In this document: positions 49,954 through 58,219 of the stretch, piece after piece | Numbering within the stretch: position 1 is the stretch's first letter | Layout of the letters: each line of letters opens with the position of its first letter | Assembly: GCA_947501615.1 (NCBI GenBank) | Contig: CANMWK010000001.1 | Coordinates: forward strand, 248,001 to 312,000 | Source: an uncultured Tenacibaculum sp. | Lineage (GTDB): Bacteria; Bacteroidota; Bacteroidia; Flavobacteriales; Flavobacteriaceae | Length of the DNA: 64,000 nt | Reading direction: 5' to 3' | Position numbers and translations under genes: made by a program | Notes under the pieces: generated by a model | The model's database searches: none | Seen by the model: only the letters and a program-made list of their open reading frames with translations | What the model was told of the DNA's origin: nothing

Positions 49954-50487
49954 TTATTTGTACAACTTTCCTTTTGATAAAACACCAGTTCCTTTTAATG
50001 TTATTTTTAGTTTAGGTTGTTTTTTAGTGATTTGTTTGAGTTCTTCAATTTTATTTTCGAACTCCATACCAAGAATGATATCTTCAATTTCTGTTATATG
50101 AAGTAATGTTATCAATCCATCAATTGTTATAGAAGTGTTTTCTATATGGATACATCGCAGTTTTTTAATATCAGATAAAAACTCAATACAATTATTTGTC
50201 AATTGCGGATTATCTTTTAGTCTTAGTTCTCTTAATTGCTTTAGAGTTTTTAAATGTCGTAGCCCATTATCGGTTATTTCCGTTACATCTAAATCAAGTA
50301 ATTCTAACGTTTTTATTTGGCTAATACACTCAAGATGTTCATCAATTACATCTGAATTAGATAGATTTAAATGCTTTAATTTTTTTAATACTGTTAACTT
50401 CTTAAGTTCACTAGTATTTATCTCTCCAAAAAAAGAAAGATTCAAATAATCAGTGTTGATATGTACCTCTTTATTAAGTATCTGCAT
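49954..50487 (-). CDS. Small leucine-rich-repeat protein
   Basis: A 177-residue soluble protein made almost entirely of about five leucine-rich repeats (LKHLNLSNSDVIDEHLECI, LELLDLDVTEITDNGLRHL, LRELRLKDNPQLTNNCIEFL, LRCIHIENTSITIDGLITLL). A short basic tail follows. ATG 50487 is preferred over a TTG at 50502. It lies 354 bases upstream of the TIR gene on the same strand. LRRs bind proteins, so it might be a partner of that sensor, but the LRR subtypes differ and the link is only positional. Confidence 0.82.
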   Translation of the reverse strand: MQILNKEVHINTDYLNLSFFGEINTSELKKLTVLKKLKHLNLSNSDVIDEHLECISQIKTLELLDLDVTEITDNGLRHLKTLKQLRELRLKDNPQLTNNCIEFLSDIKKLRCIHIENTSITIDGLITLLHITEIEDIILGMEFENKIEELKQITKKQPKLKITLKGTGVLSKGKLYK

Positions 50488-50641
50488 TTTTAGTATTCTC
50501 AATTATATTTAACACTAGTTTAATCGCAGGTCGATAGCCAAGGGTTTAATTCCCTAATACTTGTATCTAAAGTTGTGAAATTTTCAATTAGATAACTCGT
50601 ATACTTGCATTAAGGTAGTTCATTTTTTTGACTCAAATTTT

Positions 50642-51142
50642 TTAATCCCTACTTTTAGTTTTTGTTAGTATTTTTTTCTTAAAATTTTTCCAAGCAGTAC
50701 CATGAGTATCACTTTCTGAATAGTGTTTGATGAAATTTTGGTACTCTTTTAGAATTTCTTTCTCAATTCCGTTTAACATTAAGAATTCCTTAGCTTTCTG
50801 CCAGTTCTCACTTGTCATTTTAAGTTGCTGAAATTCGAACTGAGGGTACATTTCTTTTCTATAATTTATATATGCTATTGTTTTTTTGAAATTTTCATAG
50901 TCCTTATAAAAATCTCCATAAGTATAAATAGTTTTACTACCAGCATAAAATTGTCCCCAATATGGAGAGCAATATTCGATATCAAATTTATCTAAGGTTC
51001 CGCATTTAATATTGCTTTTGAGTTTTGCTACGAATACTGCTGCTGAAGAATCAACATTTGTTTGTAACAAACTATCACAAGACTGTGTATAACCATTTAC
51101 AAAGCTTAACAAAAAGAAGATGATTGCTATGTTTTCTTTCAT
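50642..51142 (-). CDS. Secreted hypothetical protein
   Basis: A 166-residue exported protein with a signal peptide (MKENIAIIFFLLSFVNGYTQ). A helical, Lys/Tyr-rich region has Cys at residues about 22 and 48 and no recognised domain. The ATG at 51142 begins the signal peptide; an in-frame start at 51172 overlaps the upstream stop by 4 bases. Probably co-transcribed with the lipoprotein upstream. Confidence 0.75.
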   Translation of the reverse strand: MKENIAIIFFLLSFVNGYTQSCDSLLQTNVDSSAAVFVAKLKSNIKCGTLDKFDIEYCSPYWGQFYAGSKTIYTYGDFYKDYENFKKTIAYINYRKEMYPQFEFQQLKMTSENWQKAKEFLMLNGIEKEILKEYQNFIKHYSESDTHGTAWKNFKKKILTKTKSRD

Positions 51143-51168
51143 TTGATTATGATTTATTATAATTTTCC

Positions 51169-52149
51169 TCAATTCACATTTTCATCAATCTCTTTTAAAA
51201 TGGTGTACACCATTTCTGCATTATTTTCATGGTATCTTCTTCCCCAAAACGTGTAAACACAAGAAGCATAGGTTCCAAAATTATCATATATAAGATCACC
51301 ATTAGTTCTTTTATTGTGAGGACTTGTTTTAAAAAGATCTTTAAGTTCTTGTGAAGCTATTTTATTGGCGAACTTGTAGTTTTCTTGTTCATCATAAAAA
51401 TAACCATAGTGATCATCAGTAGATGGAGAAAGACTGTAAATTTTCTTAAGATTACTTTTATCGGAATTTTCATACCCTATTATTAATCCCTTTATAAATA
51501 ATTTAAAACCACTTTCTTTATAGTAATTTCCTTGATTTAAAAGATTGAATATAAAACTTTTGTTTTTTTGAAAAATAGTAGACAGATTTATAGCCTTTCT
51601 GTTAATTTTTGATATCACAAATCGAGCATAATCATCAAGGGTAGGATCTTCAATGTCGTTCCAACCACGTTCTTTATCTAAAATACCAGAATACCATAAA
51701 CGATGTCTATAACCTTCATAATCGTAACTCTCTTCAGTGTCATCCTCATCATCATAATCTTCTTCAATATCTTCAGGTTTTAGTACGCTATTGTAGACAT
51801 GAGTAATTAGTTTTTCTCTATCAATTAAAAAAAAGAATTTATCATTAAGAAGCGGTTCGACTTCAGTTTTTTTGATGTATTCATTTTTTTGAATACTATC
51901 TTTCCTTCTTTCTGGAGCTTCTTCATAAAATTTAATAGTATCAATATATGCACTTTGAAGTTTATTTAAAGAATAACGAATACTAGATATTTTTTCATCT
52001 TTAGCTTTAATTTTAGATTCTAATTTATCTACTTTATATTTTAAGTTAATTAGATCATTTTTTTCATTTGAATTTCCACAAGAAATAAAAATCATTACAA
52101 TAAAGACAGAACTGATTGCATAAAGTATGGAAGACTTTAAAAATGGCAT
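51169..52149 (-). CDS. Coiled-coil lipoprotein of unknown function
   Basis: A 326-residue lipoprotein (IFISCGNSNE lipobox) with a coiled coil at about residues 32-75 (LKYKVDKLESKIKAKDEKISSI). A very acidic stretch at about 128-145 (EEDYDDEDDTEE) precedes a helical C-terminus. No family recognised. Precedes the secreted-protein gene by 26 bases, forming a likely two-gene operon. Confidence 0.78.
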   Translation of the reverse strand: MPFLKSSILYAISSVFIVMIFISCGNSNEKNDLINLKYKVDKLESKIKAKDEKISSIRYSLNKLQSAYIDTIKFYEEAPERRKDSIQKNEYIKKTEVEPLLNDKFFFLIDREKLITHVYNSVLKPEDIEEDYDDEDDTEESYDYEGYRHRLWYSGILDKERGWNDIEDPTLDDYARFVISKINRKAINLSTIFQKNKSFIFNLLNQGNYYKESGFKLFIKGLIIGYENSDKSNLKKIYSLSPSTDDHYGYFYDEQENYKFANKIASQELKDLFKTSPHNKRTNGDLIYDNFGTYASCVYTFWGRRYHENNAEMVYTILKEIDENVN

Positions 52150-52216
52150 GACAATTTTTTTAGTGTTACCCCAAATATATAATTTTAACGATATATTACA
52201 TTGTAAGACTAAACTC

Positions 52217-52239
52217 TTTTCATAAAACTTTTATGAAAA
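52217..52239. other. Hairpin downstream of the ABC-F gene
   Basis: TTTTCATAA and TTATGAAAA form a 9-bp perfect stem with a 5-base loop. It lies beyond the ABC-F stop (minus strand) without a clear T tract, so termination is uncertain. Nearby, 52317-52341 carries a GAGCCTGTCGAAA-type palindromic unit typical of flavobacterial intergenic repeats. Confidence 0.4.
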
Positions 52240-52359
52240 TTCCTATTGATTTTTATTACAATAGACCATTTTCCCTTCGCTTTTACTCAAAGAAAACTTA
52301 AATTAGTTTTAAATGTGGTGGTTGAGCCTGTCGAAATCACAGGAAAGAAAAATCAACTT

Positions 52360-53991
52360 TTACAAATCAATCTCTTTTAACGCCTTAATATTATTGCGCT
52401 CTAAGAAAGCATCAATAGTTTCAAAATGCTCAATGACACGTTGCTCTTTAAATTCAAAAACTTTTTGAGATAACCCTTGTAAGAAATCACGATCATGAGA
52501 AACCAAAATTAAAGTCCCATCGTAATTTAACAACGCTTCTTTAATCACATCTTTCGACTTTAAATCTAAATGATTTGTAGGCTCATCTAAAATCAATAAG
52601 TTCACAGGTTCTAGTAATAATTTTACCATCGCCAAACGCGTTCTTTCACCACCAGACAATACTTTTACTTTCTTTTCTAAATCATCTCCACTAAACATAA
52701 AACGACCTAAAATATTTTTAATCTGTGTACGAATATCACCTTCAGCAACTTCATCAACCGTTTGGAAAATCGTCAATTCAGGATCTAACAACGAAGCTTG
52801 ATTTTGAGCGAAATATCCAACTTTAGCATTATGACCTAATCCACCTTCACCTTCAAAATCAATTTCGCCCATAATCGCTTTAATCATGGTCGATTTTCCT
52901 TCACCATTTCTCCCCACAAACGATACTTTTTCACCACGAGCAATAGCAAAACTAGCTTCTTTAAAAACAACATGATCTCCATACGCTTTTGTCAACTCAC
53001 TAACTTTAACCGGATAATCACCAGATCTTGGAGAAGGAGGAAAGCGTAATTTTAAAGCAGAAGTATCTACTTCATCAATTTCTACAGGAACCAATTTTTC
53101 TAACATTCGCTCACGAGAAGCCACTTGATTGGTTTTAGAATAGGTTCCTTTAAATCGCTCGATAAACGCTTTAGTTTCTGCGATAAACTTTTGCTGTTCT
53201 TCGTAAGCTTTTAATTGATGAGCTCTACGCTCTTTACGTAATTCTAAATAATGTGAATAGTTCGCTTTATAATCGTGAATTGTTCCCATCGTAACTTCTA
53301 TCGTACGATTGGTAATAGTATCAATAAACGCTTTGTCGTGAGAAATAACAACAACAGCTTTTGCTTTGTTTAATAAGAAGTTTTCTAGCCAAATTACAGA
53401 CTCAATATCAACGTGGTTTGTAGGCTCATCTAACAAAATTAAATCAGGTTTTTGTAATAAGATTTTAGCCAATTCAATACGCATACGCCAACCACCACTA
53501 AATTCAGAAGTTGCTCTATCGAAATCTTCAGGTTTAAAACCTAAACCTTTTAAAGCTTTTTCAACTTCAGCTTCATAATTAATCTCTTCTAAAGCATAGT
53601 ATTTCTCACCTAAGTCAGAAACACGTTCTATGATTTTCATATACGCTTCAGATTCGTAATCGGTACGGGTTTCTAATTGCTTGTTTAACTCATCCATTTC
53701 AGCTTTCATATCAAAAACTGATTTAAATGCTTTTGAAGCTTCTTCTTTAACCGTACAGTTATCTTCAATCAATAAATGCTGAGGAAGGTAAGCGATTACG
53801 GTATCTTTAGCACAACGAACCCCACCTTTTGTAGGAGAAGTTAATCCTGCAATGATCTTCATCATGGTAGATTTTCCTGCTCCATTTTTGCCCATTAAAG
53901 CGATTTTATCATTTTCATTAATCACAAAAGAAACATCGCTAAATAAAGCGCTTCCATTAAACTCAACCGTTAATTGATCTACTGATATCAT
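52360..53991 (-). CDS. ABC-F family ATPase
   Basis: A 543-residue soluble protein with two ABC domains in tandem and no membrane segment. First domain: GKNGAGKST, signature FSGGWRMR, Walker B LILLDEPTNHVD. An interdomain linker follows (KAYEEQQKFIAETKAFIERF). Second domain: GRNGEGKST, LSGGERTR, LLILDEPTNHLD. This is the ABC-F layout; these proteins act on the ribosome E site, in translation regulation or antibiotic protection. Length and motifs resemble the EttA/YbiT/Uup group, but the exact subfamily is not decided. Confidence 0.93.
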   Translation of the reverse strand: MISVDQLTVEFNGSALFSDVSFVINENDKIALMGKNGAGKSTMMKIIAGLTSPTKGGVRCAKDTVIAYLPQHLLIEDNCTVKEEASKAFKSVFDMKAEMDELNKQLETRTDYESEAYMKIIERVSDLGEKYYALEEINYEAEVEKALKGLGFKPEDFDRATSEFSGGWRMRIELAKILLQKPDLILLDEPTNHVDIESVIWLENFLLNKAKAVVVISHDKAFIDTITNRTIEVTMGTIHDYKANYSHYLELRKERRAHQLKAYEEQQKFIAETKAFIERFKGTYSKTNQVASRERMLEKLVPVEIDEVDTSALKLRFPPSPRSGDYPVKVSELTKAYGDHVVFKEASFAIARGEKVSFVGRNGEGKSTMIKAIMGEIDFEGEGGLGHNAKVGYFAQNQASLLDPELTIFQTVDEVAEGDIRTQIKNILGRFMFSGDDLEKKVKVLSGGERTRLAMVKLLLEPVNLLILDEPTNHLDLKSKDVIKEALLNYDGTLILVSHDRDFLQGLSQKVFEFKEQRVIEHFETIDAFLERNNIKALKEIDL

Positions 53992-54127
53992 AGTGTTATT
54001 TTATACTGTCGCGAAAATAGTAATTTTGTAAGTCTTTATCCTTTAATTTTTTTTAGAAAAATATGACTAATTCTTTCTATAAATAAGGTGAGTTCTGTAT
54101 AAGAATTTAGAGTGTCAAAATTGTTAG

Positions 54128-54257
54128 TTCGGTTCGAGTGATTTTCGATAGAAAATCGTACTGAATCAAGTTCAACAGAGCTATCGAGAACAATCCGACT
54201 ACTTCTCGATAAAAAATTATTCTTCATTCCATTACTAATAATTTCACTCGAAGTGAC
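54128..54257. repeat. Nested inverted-repeat element (copy R2)
   Basis: About 130 bases. The left end (GGTTCGAGTG) and the right end CACTCGAAGTGAC are imperfect inverted copies. An inner exact 9-bp pair TATCGAGAA/TTCTCGATA (54182-54190 and 54202-54210) would form a second hairpin. The last 70 bases are identical to 1-70. It lies just upstream of the histidine operon promoter. Confidence 0.85.
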
Positions 54258-54391
54258 ATCGTTTTAATCATGTCGAACCCAATATAAATAGTGATTAAAA
54301 ATCATACTGTTTACTTTTTGATTAATTCTTAGGTTGTAAAATCAAACATTTCAATGTAAATTGTTTAATACAAAACATTTTAAAAAAATAG

Positions 54392-54423
54392 TTGTGTATT
54401 AAAATAAATATCCTTTAAATTTG
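54392..54423 (+). promoter_or_regulatory. Promoter of the histidine operon: TTG-N21-TAAATTTG
   Basis: -33 TTG at 54392-54394 and -7 TAAATTTG at 54416-54423, 21 bases apart, match the Bacteroidota consensus. Transcription would start near 54430, about 13 bases before the leader peptide ATG. Confidence 0.8.
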
Positions 54424-54442
54424 CGTTCGTAAAATAATAACA

Positions 54443-54499
54443 ATGACATTTATTCAATTACATCATCATCACCATCATATTTGCACTCAAGCGAATTGA
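54443..54499 (+). CDS. hisL: Histidine operon leader peptide (six consecutive His)
   Basis: An 18-residue peptide, MTFIQLHHHHHHICTQAN, with six His codons in a row (five CAT, one CAC) ending at TGA 54497-54499. Ribosome speed over the His codons reports the supply of charged tRNA-His. The downstream antiterminator segment begins just after the His codons, inside the last leader codons (54485). This is classical transcription attenuation, known for his operons of Proteobacteria and predicted in Bacteroidota. Confidence 0.95.
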   Translation: MTFIQLHHHHHHICTQAN

Positions 54500-54567
54500 T
54501 AATGATATGTCTGTAATTCACAATCATAAAATTTAAAATCCGTTTGAGTAAGTCAAGCGGATTTTTT
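54485..54567 (+). promoter_or_regulatory. His attenuator: antiterminator and terminator
   Basis: Terminator: AAATCCGTTTGA (54536-54547) pairs over 12 bp, with one G-U pair, with 54553-54564 around a 5-base loop, followed by Ts. Antiterminator: ACTCAAGCG (54485-54493) can pair with CGTTTGAGT (54541-54549), which contains the left arm of the terminator. A ribosome stalled on the His codons would leave 54485-54493 free to pair and so prevent termination. A ribosome that reaches the leader stop would cover it and allow the terminator. Confidence 0.9.
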
Positions 54568-54625
54568 AGTTTTGTAAACTATTTAAAATCTAAAGATTTA
54601 CTCAAACAACAACACAAACTTAAAC

Positions 54626-55483
54626 ATGAGTAAACTAAGATTAGCAGTTCAAAAATCAGGTAGATTAAACGAAGAATCCCTTAAACTTTTAAAAGCAATT
54701 GGTATTTCTATTGATAACGGAAAAGATCAATTAAAAGCTTCAGCTAGAAATTTTCCTTTAGAGGTTTTCTTTTTACGTAATGGTGATATTCCACAATATT
54801 TAAGAGATGGCGTTGTAGATATTGCAATTATTGGAGAGAACTTAATCGTAGAGAAAGGAGAAAGTATCAAAGTAGTTGAAAAATTAGGTTTTTCGAAATG
54901 TAAAGTATCTATTGCTGTACCCAAAACGTCAGAAATTTCAAGTTTAAAAGAATTAGCAGGAAAACGTATTGCTACTTCATATCCAAAAACTGTAGAAAAG
55001 TTCCTTGAAAAAGAAGGGATAACAGCTAATTTACACATTATTAACGGATCTGTTGAAATTGCACCAAATATTGGTTTAGCTGATGCAATTTGTGATATTG
55101 TATCGAGTGGAAGTACGTTATTCAAAAATAATTTAAAAGAGATTGAAGTTTTATTAAAATCTGAAGCTGTTTTAGTAAAGTCGCCAAAACTTTCTGACGA
55201 AAATGAAACAATTTTAAAGAAAATACAGTTCAGGTTACAATCTGTTTTAAAAGGTAGAGCGAATAAGTATGTGTTATTAAATGCACCGAACGACAAGTTA
55301 GAAACAATTACTAAGATTTTACCAGGAATGCGCAGTCCTACTATTTTACCATTAGCACAAGAAGGATGGAGTTCTGTACACTCAGTAATTAATAAAAACG
55401 ATTTCTGGGATGTAATTGATGAATTACGTGAAGCAGGAGCTGAAGGAATTCTAGTTTGTCCGATTGAAAATATGGTACAATAA
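54626..55483 (+). CDS. hisG: ATP phosphoribosyltransferase (long form)
   Basis: First step of histidine synthesis: ATP plus PRPP gives phosphoribosyl-ATP; feedback-inhibited by histidine. 285 residues, the long form that contains the C-terminal ACT-like regulatory domain (about residues 210-285) and needs no HisZ. Signatures: LAVQKSGRLNEESL, GVVDIAIIGENL, and the PRPP-binding GLADAICDIVSSGSTL. First structural gene after the attenuator. Confidence 0.96.
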   Translation: MSKLRLAVQKSGRLNEESLKLLKAIGISIDNGKDQLKASARNFPLEVFFLRNGDIPQYLRDGVVDIAIIGENLIVEKGESIKVVEKLGFSKCKVSIAVPKTSEISSLKELAGKRIATSYPKTVEKFLEKEGITANLHIINGSVEIAPNIGLADAICDIVSSGSTLFKNNLKEIEVLLKSEAVLVKSPKLSDENETILKKIQFRLQSVLKGRANKYVLLNAPNDKLETITKILPGMRSPTILPLAQEGWSSVHSVINKNDFWDVIDELREAGAEGILVCPIENMVQ

Positions 55484-55507
55484 TAATAGTAATAACAAAA
55501 AGTAGAT

Positions 55508-55635
55508 GTCAGTTCGAGTGTTTTTTATGAAGAGTTATCGTAATAAAAAATGTATCGAGAACAATTCGATTAACGAAAACTTCTCGATAAAAAATTATTT
55601 TCCATTTGATTACAAATAATTTCACTCGAAGTGAC
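55508..55635. repeat. Nested inverted-repeat element (copy R3) inside the his operon
   Basis: 128 bases bounded by GTCAGTTCGAGTG (55508-55520) and CACTCGAAGTGAC (55623-55635), which are inverted copies with one mismatch. The inner pair TATCGAGAA (55553-55561) / TTCTCGATA (55581-55589) is exact. It fills most of the gap between hisG and hisD and is related to, but not identical with, copies R1 and R2. Confidence 0.88.
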
Positions 55636-55679
55636 ATTTAGAGTAGATATATAATTATAATTTAACAAATTGTAATATC

Positions 55680-56963
55680 ATGAAACAATACAACAATCCA
55701 GATCAGAAAGAATGGTTAGACTTGTGTAAAAGAGCACAGTTTGATAAATCTACATTAGATGAAGCCGTTACTAATATTCTGGAAGATGTAAAAGAAAATA
55801 AAGACGCAGCTTTATTCAAATATGCTGAACGTTTTGATGGAGTGAAGCTGACTTCTTTAACTGTAACTCAAGAAGAAATTGAAGTGGCAGCAAATGAAGT
55901 ATCTTCAGCTTTAAAACAAGCAATTGTTTTAGCGAAAAACAATATTGAAAAGTTTCACGAATCTCAAAAAGAAGCTCCACAAAAAATAGAAACTACGAAA
56001 GGTGTGGAATGTTGGAGAAAATCTGTAGGAATTGAAAAAGTTGGTTTATACATTCCTGGAGGAACAGCACCGTTATTCTCAACAATTTTAATGTTAGCCA
56101 TTCCAGCTAAAGTTGCAGGTTGTAAAGAGATTGTATTATGTACGCCACCAAACAAAGAAGGAAAGGTCAATCCAGCTATTTTATACACAGCAAATTTAGT
56201 TGGTGTAACTCAAATTTTTAAAGTTGGAGGAGCGCAAGCAGTTGGAGCAATGACTTATGGAACAGAAACTATTCCACAAGTATATAAAATTTTCGGACCA
56301 GGAAATCAATACGTTACTAAAGCGAAAGAATTAGCGCAACAATCTGGAGTTGCTATTGATATGCCAGCCGGACCAAGTGAAGTGTTAGTCATAGCAGATG
56401 AAACTTGTAATCCTAGTTTTGTAGCTGCAGATTTGCTATCGCAAGCAGAACACGGAGTAGATAGTCAAGTGATTTTATTATCAGATAGTGAGACTGTAAT
56501 TTCAGAAGTGAACAAAGAAGTAGAAAAGCAGTTGGCGGCATTACCAAGAAATGAGATTGCTCAAAAAGCTTTAGAGAATAGTAGATCATTGTATTTTTCT
56601 GATATGAATACTTGTATCGAGTTCAGTAATGAATATGCGCCAGAGCACTTAATTATTGCTTCAGAAAAAGCAGATGATTTTATTGATAAAATAACTAATG
56701 CTGGTTCTGTTTTCTTAGGGAACTATAGTTGTGAAAGTGCTGGAGATTATGCTTCAGGAACAAATCACACGTTACCAACCTACGGTTATGCAAAGAATTA
56801 CAGTGGAGTTTCGTTAGATAGTTTTGTAAAGAAAATTACATTTCAAAAGCTATCTAAAGAAGGAATAAATAATATTGGTAATGCGATTGAATTAATGGCG
56901 GAGGCAGAAGGTTTACAAGCGCACAAAAATGCAGTAACGTTACGATTAGCATCGTTAAAGTAG
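55680..56963 (+). CDS. hisD: Histidinol dehydrogenase
   Basis: Oxidises L-histidinol to histidine in two NAD+-dependent steps, with zinc. 427 residues. Signatures: GLYIPGGTAPLFSTILMLAIPAKVAGC, VGGAQAVGAMTYGT, FGPGNQYVTKAK, MPAGPSEVLVIAD, LLSQAEHGVDSQV (Gln and His zinc ligands), YAPEHLII and GDYASGTNHTLPT. Ends 22 bases before the kinase-like gene. Confidence 0.97.
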   Translation: MKQYNNPDQKEWLDLCKRAQFDKSTLDEAVTNILEDVKENKDAALFKYAERFDGVKLTSLTVTQEEIEVAANEVSSALKQAIVLAKNNIEKFHESQKEAPQKIETTKGVECWRKSVGIEKVGLYIPGGTAPLFSTILMLAIPAKVAGCKEIVLCTPPNKEGKVNPAILYTANLVGVTQIFKVGGAQAVGAMTYGTETIPQVYKIFGPGNQYVTKAKELAQQSGVAIDMPAGPSEVLVIADETCNPSFVAADLLSQAEHGVDSQVILLSDSETVISEVNKEVEKQLAALPRNEIAQKALENSRSLYFSDMNTCIEFSNEYAPEHLIIASEKADDFIDKITNAGSVFLGNYSCESAGDYASGTNHTLPTYGYAKNYSGVSLDSFVKKITFQKLSKEGINNIGNAIELMAEAEGLQAHKNAVTLRLASLK

Positions 56964-56985
56964 AAAAAGAATACAAGGAGAACTT

Positions 56986-57432
56986 ATGGAAGGAATAATA
57001 TTTATGGGAATTCAAGCTACAGGAAAATCAACTTTTTATAAAGAACGATTTTTTAATACACATTTTAGAGTGAGTATGGATTTACTAAACACCAGAAATA
57101 AGGAAGATAAATTATTAGACACTTGTATTGAATTACAGCAAAAAATTGTAGTAGATAATACAAACCCAACTATTGAAGAAAGAGCTAAATATATTCAGAA
57201 ATTTAAAGAAAGAAAGTATAAAACAATAGGGTATTATTTCTGTTCTAAAGTAGAAGAATCATTACAAAGAAATAGTAAGAGAGAAGGAAAAGAAAGAATC
57301 CCTGATGTGGGAATTTTCTCAACAAAGAAAAGGCTAGTTTTTCCCAAACTTTCTGAAGGTTTTGATAAATTGTATTACGTAGAGATAAGAGAGAATGAGT
57401 TTTATGTAAAAGATTGGAATAATGAAGTTTGA
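56986..57432 (+). CDS. Polynucleotide-kinase-like P-loop protein
   Basis: A 148-residue P-loop protein. Walker A is GIQATGKST (residues 8-16). VVDNTNPTIEERAKYI matches the second conserved motif of T4 Pnk/PNKP-type kinases, and a C-terminal lid region has Arg and Lys residues (RNSKREGKERIPD). The predicted activity is phosphorylation of a 5'-hydroxyl nucleic-acid end. It overlaps the Thg1-like gene by 11 bases, so the two are translationally coupled, between hisD and hisC. The link to tRNA repair is inference. Confidence 0.85.
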   Translation: MEGIIFMGIQATGKSTFYKERFFNTHFRVSMDLLNTRNKEDKLLDTCIELQQKIVVDNTNPTIEERAKYIQKFKERKYKTIGYYFCSKVEESLQRNSKREGKERIPDVGIFSTKKRLVFPKLSEGFDKLYYVEIRENEFYVKDWNNEV

Positions 57433-58186
57433 TGAGTTAGACAAACAAATGCGGGTATATGAAACCGCTAGCGATTATTGTGTATTACCAAATATGTATA
57501 TGGTTGCAAGAATTGATGGAAGAAGTTTTACAAGGTTAACAAAGGAAGTTCACCAATTTGAAGCTCCTTTTGATATTAAGTTTAGAGATTTAATGGTAGC
57601 TACTACAGAGCATTTAATGAGTTGTGGTTTTAATATAATTTATGGTTATACAGAGAGTGATGAAATTTCGTTGTTATTTTCAATAAAAGAAAACTTATTT
57701 AGTAGAAAAACTAGAAAATACAACTCAATATTAGCAGGAGAAGCAAGCGCAAAATTTTCTCTATTGTTAAAGGATATTGGTGTATTTGATTCAAGAATTT
57801 CACAATTACCAACTCAAAAGTTAGTGATTGATTATTTTAGATGGCGTAATGAAGACTCTTTTAGAAATGCATTAAATGCACATTGCTACTGGATGTTGAG
57901 AAAAAAAGGAGAAACTGCAAAAAAAGCTACAAAAAGTATTGAAGGTAAATCAGTAGCGTATAAAAATGAATTATTGTATCAAAACGATATTAATTTCAAT
58001 GAATTACCTAATTGGCAAAAAAGAGGAGTTGGTTTATACTGGGAATCTTATGAAAAAGAGGGAGTAAATCAAAAAACAAAAGAAAAAGTAATTACATATA
58101 GGAGAAGATTAAAATATGATTATGAGTTGCCTATGAAAGATGATTATAGTCGTTTTATAGGAGGGATTTTAGAAAAAGATAAATAG
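57422..58186 (+). CDS. Thg1-like 3'-5' nucleotidyltransferase (tRNA-His guanylyltransferase family)
   Basis: A 254-residue member of the Thg1 family, which adds nucleotides to RNA 5' ends in the 3'-5' direction. The palm domain shows ARIDGRSFTRLT (Asp32) and TESDEISLLF (Asp80-Glu81), the expected metal ligands. GEASAKFSLLL and the Thg1 C-terminal region follow (HCYWMLRKKGETAKKATKSIEGKS, NWQKRGVGLYW). The eukaryotic HINNLYN motif needed for G-1 addition is not present. Bacterial Thg1-like proteins generally repair truncated tRNA 5' ends. The gene lies in the his operon, 34 bases before hisC. Confidence 0.92.
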   Translation: MKFDELDKQMRVYETASDYCVLPNMYMVARIDGRSFTRLTKEVHQFEAPFDIKFRDLMVATTEHLMSCGFNIIYGYTESDEISLLFSIKENLFSRKTRKYNSILAGEASAKFSLLLKDIGVFDSRISQLPTQKLVIDYFRWRNEDSFRNALNAHCYWMLRKKGETAKKATKSIEGKSVAYKNELLYQNDINFNELPNWQKRGVGLYWESYEKEGVNQKTKEKVITYRRRLKYDYELPMKDDYSRFIGGILEKDK

Positions 58187-58219
58187 TAAAAATTAATAAC
58201 TAAAACTGTTTATAAGAAA

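Noticed and set aside
54036..54227. Minus-strand open frame of 63 codons beside the ABC-F gene
   Set aside because: It runs through repeat copy R2 and has no protein-like pattern; it is repeat DNA.
54727..55296. Minus-strand open frame of 189 codons inside hisG
   Set aside because: Long only because of the base composition of hisG; the plus-strand gene is unambiguous.
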